From the NCBI GenBank assembly GCA_003833135.1, contig QZLH01000157.1, positions 152,235 to 166,254 on the forward strand: a stretch of DNA of 14,020 bases, in the 5' to 3' direction. Every line of letters begins with the position of its first letter. The first letter of the stretch is position 1. The notes under the pieces were generated by a model, which ran no database searches, was not told the DNA's origin, and saw only the letters and a list, made by a program, of their open reading frames with translations. The translations under genes were made by a program, and so were the position numbers. Shown here piece by piece: positions 10,056 to 14,020 of this stretch. Origin of the DNA: Oehlia diaphana. Lineage: Eukaryota > Glomeromycota > Glomeromycetes > Glomerales > Glomeraceae.

Positions 10056-10061
10056 ATAATG

Positions 10062-10616
10062 GAACAATTGGATAGCAGGATATGGAATAATAAATCAATG
10101 ATTCATACTAGCTTACTATTGTAAAGTAACAATATTAGATAAAGAATTTAATATGTGCAGCTAGAGTTTTTCTAATAAATGGCTAATTGGCTGTTATTAA
10201 CTCATCAATCTAATATCTTAATATTTGATAATAGGTTATCAACACCAACTTCAAATTCTATAATTAGCCTACTGATAGATTAGAATATATGGATTTATAG
10301 ATAGATAGATAATGATAATCTAAAAGTACAACTATTAAATGGATATTAAAAATATACTGATAGAGAGAACAGTAATAGAATAATATAAATGGTTTGCTCA
10401 GACCAAGTACTTTTACATCAATAATAAATAAGATCCCAATATAACATATGTAGATATAGATATGGTATTTGTATTAATAATAAATCTGCTTTGTCAGTTT
10501 AAGCAAATGTATCACTATGGTCTTTATCTACAAGTTTAGAATTAGTGGCTTTTTTTCTGGTATTACTTATAGGTCTTATAAATACAAAAATAAAAATTTA
10601 TACGAACAGTTAAAAT
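10062..10616. pseudogene. decayed coding-like sequence between two TIR elements
   Basis: The composition is less extreme than the neighbouring elements, and in one plus-strand frame several protein-like runs are separated by TAA, TAG or TGA. Short TAGA repeats occur around 10299-10312. It may be the continuation of the same decayed element seen at 8940-9690, split by the TIR element at 9693-10055. No domain is recognised, so the assignment as a remnant rests only on composition and broken frames. Confidence 0.22.
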
Positions 10617-11454
10617 TAGTACTCTACATGAGCTAACTTGAGCTGAACTACAGTTTGGCTTGGCTCAGTTTGAAGATCTGCATCAAGCTAAACCTGAAAT
10701 GAGCTGAGTCATAAAAAATCTTAGCTCAGCTTAAGTTGAGCCATGAAAATCTTAACTTGAGTTAAGCTGGACTCGAGTTGGTTTAAATTAGTTCAAGCTT
10801 TATCATAAAAACATTTTCATAATATTTTTACTTTAAATTATTAAAAAAATATTGCAAAATATTTTTTAATTAAATTAATATAAAATATAACATTTTGAAA
10901 AAATGCTGTGAAATGTTATTTTTTAATTAAATAAATATTTTGCAATGTTTTTACATTAAATTATTAAAAAAAATGTTGTAAAATATTTTTTAAATTAAAT
11001 TAATGTAAAATAACATTTCGCAATATTTTTACATTAAATTATTAAAAAAATGTTGCTAAACATTATTTTTTAATTAAATAAATATTTTTGTAATGTTTTA
11101 ACTTTAAATTATTAAAAAAATATTGCAAAATATTATTTTTTAATTAAATAAATATTTTTGCAACGTTCTTTAATAAACAATGAAAAAAAAGTTACAAAAA
11201 CATTTTATTTATACATGCATTATTATATAAAAATATTTTGCAATATTTTTTATATAATAGCTCATTTGGCTCTTGAGCTTTTTGAACTAAGTCTATTTAT
11301 ACAGACTCAAGCTTTTTAAGTGAGTCTAATAACTGGCTCGAGTTCTTCCAAGCTGGCTTGTAAACTACCAGGCCAATTTAATCATGATTTGACTTAGCTT
11401 AGCTTAAAAAGCTTGAACCAGCTTATAAGTCAACTCAGCTTGTGTAGAGTACTA
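10617..11454. mobile_element. 838-bp TIR element with GAGCT-rich ends and AT tandem core
   Basis: TAGTACTCTACA (10617-10628) and its exact reverse complement (11443-11454) form perfect 12-base terminal inverted repeats. The flanks GTTAAAAT and ATCAAAAT match at 6 of 8 positions, compatible with a worn 8-base target duplication as in hAT-type insertions. Inside each end are about 150-200 bases of GAGCT/AGCTTAA-like words in both orientations, allowing extensive pairing. The centre (10826-11168) is a degenerate tandem array. No transposase frame is present, so it is a non-autonomous element. The superfamily assignment is tentative. Confidence 0.75.
10826..11168. repeat. degenerate tandem repeat, about 70-bp units, inside the TIR element
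   Basis: Four unit starts reading TTTTAC(T/A)TTAAATTATT, or a close variant, occur near 10826, 10948, 11026 and 11097. The spacing is 122, 78 and 71 bases, and the first interval probably contains a fifth decayed unit. Each unit is itself quasi-palindromic, with TTGCAAAATATT near one end and AATATTTTTGCAA near the other. A related palindrome without the tandem context lies at about 11219-11260. Confidence 0.6.
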
Positions 11455-11510
11455 ATCAAAATGCTATCTATATAATTAACAATTAATATAATAAATCAGA
11501 TAGAAAATTA

Positions 11511-11729
11511 TTGAAGCAGTCTAATTCTTTAATATTACTTAAAATAGATGTTCTTTTACAGAAAAAAAAAATTGATTTAGTATTAGTAAAAGTTAAGAGA
11601 TATAGTGAAGATATTATAAATAAAATAGTAGATAAATCAGTTAAGAATATAAGTAGCAACTATTACTTTAATAACAAGTTTAACAGAATTCCAGACATCT
11701 CTAATACAGATCATAAATTACATTTTTAG
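11511..11729 (+). pseudogene. open frame without ATG, possibly a remnant
   Basis: The plus strand is open for 72 codons from a TTG to a TAG. It has no ATG near the beginning, and the first part is almost pure A/T. The last 45 residues (Lys, Asn, Ser, Asp rich, with Tyr-Tyr) are somewhat protein-like. It lies between the 838-bp TIR element and a foldback, so it may be a fragment of a disrupted gene. Equally, it may be a chance frame. No family is recognised. Confidence 0.2.
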
Positions 11730-11758
11730 CAAATTGGTTCATTTTTTAAGAGCTTAAA

Positions 11759-11905
11759 AAATCATTTTTTATAAATATCTCGGCATTTAATAGTTTAATT
11801 TTGATGAATTTTTTTTAAATTGTAGAGCTAAATAAAGGCTACAAAATAAAAAAAATTCTATCAAAATTGAATCATTAAATCCTGAGATATTTGCAAAAAA
11901 TGATA
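11759..11905. mobile_element. compact ~147-bp foldback (inverted-repeat) element
   Basis: The left arm (about 11759-11825) and right arm (about 11838-11905) are imperfect reverse complements of about 67 bases around a 12-base loop. Shared blocks include ATCATTTTTT, AAATATCTC, TTTAAT, AATTTTGAT and TTGTAG at the loop side. The transcript would fold into one long hairpin. Target duplications are not clear. It lies against the 3' side of the interrupted minus-strand ORF remnant. It is best read as a MITE-type foldback family member. Confidence 0.7.
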
Positions 11906-11939
11906 TTTTGGATTTTAATAAAAAGTAGTATTTCTTTTT

Positions 11940-13176
11940 TTCTATCCAAATACTAGGATGATAATAATTATTTTCCTTGTACCTTGTAGCCCATTTGGTT
12001 AGATATTCTTTAATATATTTTTGAGCAATATTTTTGTTATATGCTTTTTTAAGGCATTTGACATATCACAGGTCAAAAAGTGAAAAATCAGGCATCAATC
12101 AGTCACCAATTGGACACCAATCAGGTAGCTGATTGGTGACCGATTGGTGACTGATTGGCATTTTCACCAATTACCATCACCAATCAGGTAGTTTACTAAC
12201 TTTTAATCTAATGATCAGAAAAGGATGAAATATAGTTCATTAGAATTGTTTCAATAAGATGAATCTAATGGTAATAAAATCATATTTCTAGGATCAATAC
12301 TTTATGAGATATTAAGTAAAATATAAAAATAAAAAAATACTATTTATATTTTATTTAATATTTCATCAAGTATTAATCCTAGAAATATAATTTTACTACC
12401 ATTAGATTCGTCTTGTTGAGGTGATTCCAATGAACTATATTTCATCCTTTGCTGATTATTAGATCAAAAGTTAGCAAACTGCTTGATTGGTGATAATATT
12501 TGGCGAAAATGCCAATCAGTCACCAATGGGTTACCAATTAGCTACCTGATTGGTGCCCAATTGGTGTCTGATTGATGCCTGATTTTCATATTTCGACCTG
12601 TGTATGTAAATCATATTCTTTTTGAGTTTGAGGATTTATTTTCCTTTCACGAGTTGAAAGTATATCAAAGTATTTTTTTCTATTGAGAGAACCATCATTT
12701 TTTATCATATTCTAAACTTGTTTTGCCCATGTATCAGATTTTAACTTGAAATCTCTCCAAACCTGTTGGACAACTTTTGCACTATCAATTAAATGATTAA
12801 CATACTTTTTCCTAATTTTAAATTCATATGCATAACTAAATTTAGCCCAGTATTTACTGAATATAAAATCAAATGTTTGATAAATTTTTTCAATCTCGTC
12901 ATCACTTAGTTTTGATGATACTCCTTTTTTCATATTTTTCTGTATAAGGTTAGAATATGCAATATGCCTTTTTGCTATTTTAGCAATACATTTCTTCAGA
13001 TGATCATTATCATATTTAATGATATTTTCACAAATAATTACTAAGGAGTCATATACAGTGCAATAAATATGAAATGAGCATCTTCCAACTTTAAATTTTC
13101 CATCTTTATATGATCTTTCAATCATTTGAATAAATCCATTCTTGGAGAAGTATTTTGTGTTATATTCAAAAGTTTC
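11940..13176 (-). pseudogene. interrupted ORF remnant with IQ-like motif, split by a foldback insertion
   Basis: The frame is open from after a TAA at 13179-13177. Its first Met is at 13125, and it runs 137 residues from there to a TAG at 12714-12712. Reading on past the TAG, about 35 further protein-like residues (Lys, Arg, Asp rich) reach the foldback at 12602. On the other side of that element, 12063 to about 11946, the same style of protein resumes (Lys, Tyr, Trp rich). Removing the element with one TA joins the two without a stop, but a shift at the T6 run 12045-12050 is needed to keep the downstream frame. The TAG looks like a TGG codon changed by one base. Near residues 119-129 is an IQ-like pattern VQ-x3-R-x4-K with Trp123. 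I suspect a lineage-specific or transposon-linked ORF family; no function is assigned. Confidence 0.55.
12066..12602. mobile_element. 537-bp foldback element with nested palindromes and TA target site
   Basis: The arms 12067-12331 and 12341-12602 are near-complete reverse complements (about 262-265 bases each) around a 9-base spacer. The ends read CACAGGTC and GACCTGTG. A TA lies on each side (12064-12065 and 12603-12604), as expected for a Tc1/mariner-type target duplication. CACAGGTCAAAAAGTG also resembles Tc1-like termini, but this is only a resemblance. Within each arm a second palindrome of about 63 bases (12095-12157 and 12511-12574) is built from GATTGGTGA words and its complements. 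There is no ORF, so it is non-autonomous. Confidence 0.85.
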
Positions 13177-13824
13177 TTAAATAGATAGCAAATACAAGAA
13201 CATCACATTTTTGGTATTTTACTACTATACCTATATTGCAGATTGTTTAACATCTGCACTACTATAGAATTAAACTAGAATAGTTAGTTTTAATCATTTT
13301 TATAATTTATAACTAATCTTAGTAATTTATAGTATTTTAGCAAATTATAGTAATTTCAATGTATTATTGTATATCGATTCTTTATTAACCTATACTAAAG
13401 AATATCTCAATTCAAATTTATACAGATCTACTGATTAGTGATTAGTTGATTTGTAGCCAATTTGTGAGACTATATGCTAGTAAATTCAAATTCATTTTTA
13501 TTTATTATGCTCTTGTTTAAAGAACTTCAGGGTGAAAAACATATTTATATTTTTTTCTGATAGTATGATTTGGCTAAATTAGATCTGATTTCCCTAGTTT
13601 CTTGCCAGTTTTTTGATATATATATAGTTCTAGGAGAGTTCTAGGTACTGGCAAGTTTCTATAAATTACAAGATGATTGGTAAAAAGCAGTTTAATTTCT
13701 CAAAAAAAGATAATCTATCAGATAAGCTATCAGATTAAATAAAAGGATATACTATTAAAGTAAGTCACCCTTACAATATCAAAAGTACAAAGGAGGTGCC
13801 TATAAGAAAGTTTTGGACAGGCAT
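13177..13824. other. AT-rich spacer with one small hairpin, no gene recognised
   Basis: No frame longer than a few dozen codons and no RNA gene is recognised. CTTGCCAGT (13601-13609) and ACTGGCAAG (13647-13655) are perfect 9-base inverted arms. GTTCTAGG is directly repeated between them (about 13627 and 13638), so the segment could be a small element or a structured transcript piece. The 13430-13470 part is loosely related to the GATTGGTGA words of the nearby foldback. Confidence 0.35.
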
Positions 13825-13905
13825 GTCCACTAATTATGTGATGTCAGTATCAATCAAAAAAATCTGTTCACTAATTATATGGTATCACTATCGATCAAAA
13901 AATCT
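13825..13905. repeat. two-copy direct repeat of about 41 bp
   Basis: Copy 1 (13825-13865) and copy 2 (13866-13905) start G(T/T)CCACTAATTAT or GTTCACTAATTAT and both end in ATCAAAAAA(A)TCT. They are abutting and about 80% alike. A reverse-oriented relative, GATTACCATATAAT, follows near 13939. TGTCC-type words flank both sides (13825 and 13906-13911). This looks like the subterminal region of a transposon that may continue past the right edge of the window. Confidence 0.5.
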
Positions 13906-14020
13906 GGACATACTTAGCTATCAGTGCCTATTTTTTTGATTACCATATAATAATCCTGTAATGTATATTTTGTAATAATTGACAATATAATTGCTATTAT
14001 AATTTAATATATATTAAAAT

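Noticed and set aside
12066..12602. CRISPR-like array from the repeated GATTGGTGA words
   Set aside because: The words are in both orientations without regular spacers and form palindromes. The setting is eukaryotic and the TA-flanked foldback explains them.

Overview
The window looks like a gene-poor, very AT-rich stretch of a fungal nuclear genome, most likely an arbuscular mycorrhizal fungus close to Rhizophagus (Glomeromycotina). The reasons are a degenerate kinase domain fused to Sel1 repeats, an arrangement greatly expanded in that lineage, short GT..AG introns of 67-85 nt, extreme AT content between genes, and a dense load of small inverted-repeat elements. The organism assignment is inference, because no database was searched.

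One clearly intact gene is present, on the minus strand from 6226 down to 3819. It has four exons and three introns and encodes a predicted 726-residue protein. In order it has a helical N-terminal bundle resembling the HeLo/MLKL four-helix executioner domain (about residues 1-195), a brace-like helix (about 205-225), a kinase-fold domain (about 255-510) that has lost the beta3 lysine and the DFG aspartate, and about four C-terminal Sel1-like repeats (about 566-716). This is a predicted MLKL-like membrane-active cell-death or signalling protein with a pseudokinase switch and a Sel1 protein-binding tail. Intron 1 lies exactly between the bundle and the brace. It is 75 nt long, in frame and free of stops, so retention would add 25 hydrophobic residues.

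Left side (1-3818): apart from a possible 3' end of an open frame at 2-136, this is AT-rich DNA in which I recognise no gene. Upstream of the gene (6227-8330): homopolymer tracts, three exact copies of a 15-mer in the 5' leader region, a 10-C run next to TATAAATA, and several hairpins in somewhat less AT-rich sequence.

Right side (8330-14020): a repeat graveyard. It holds decayed coding-like sequence, a ~360-bp TIR element (9693-10055), an 838-bp TIR element with GAGCT-rich ends and an AT-rich tandem core (10617-11454), a compact foldback (11759-11905) and a 537-bp near-perfect foldback (12066-12602). The last one sits at a TA dinucleotide inside a minus-strand coding remnant (13176-11940). 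That remnant also carries an in-frame TAG and a one-base frameshift. A two-copy ~41-bp direct repeat lies near the right edge.
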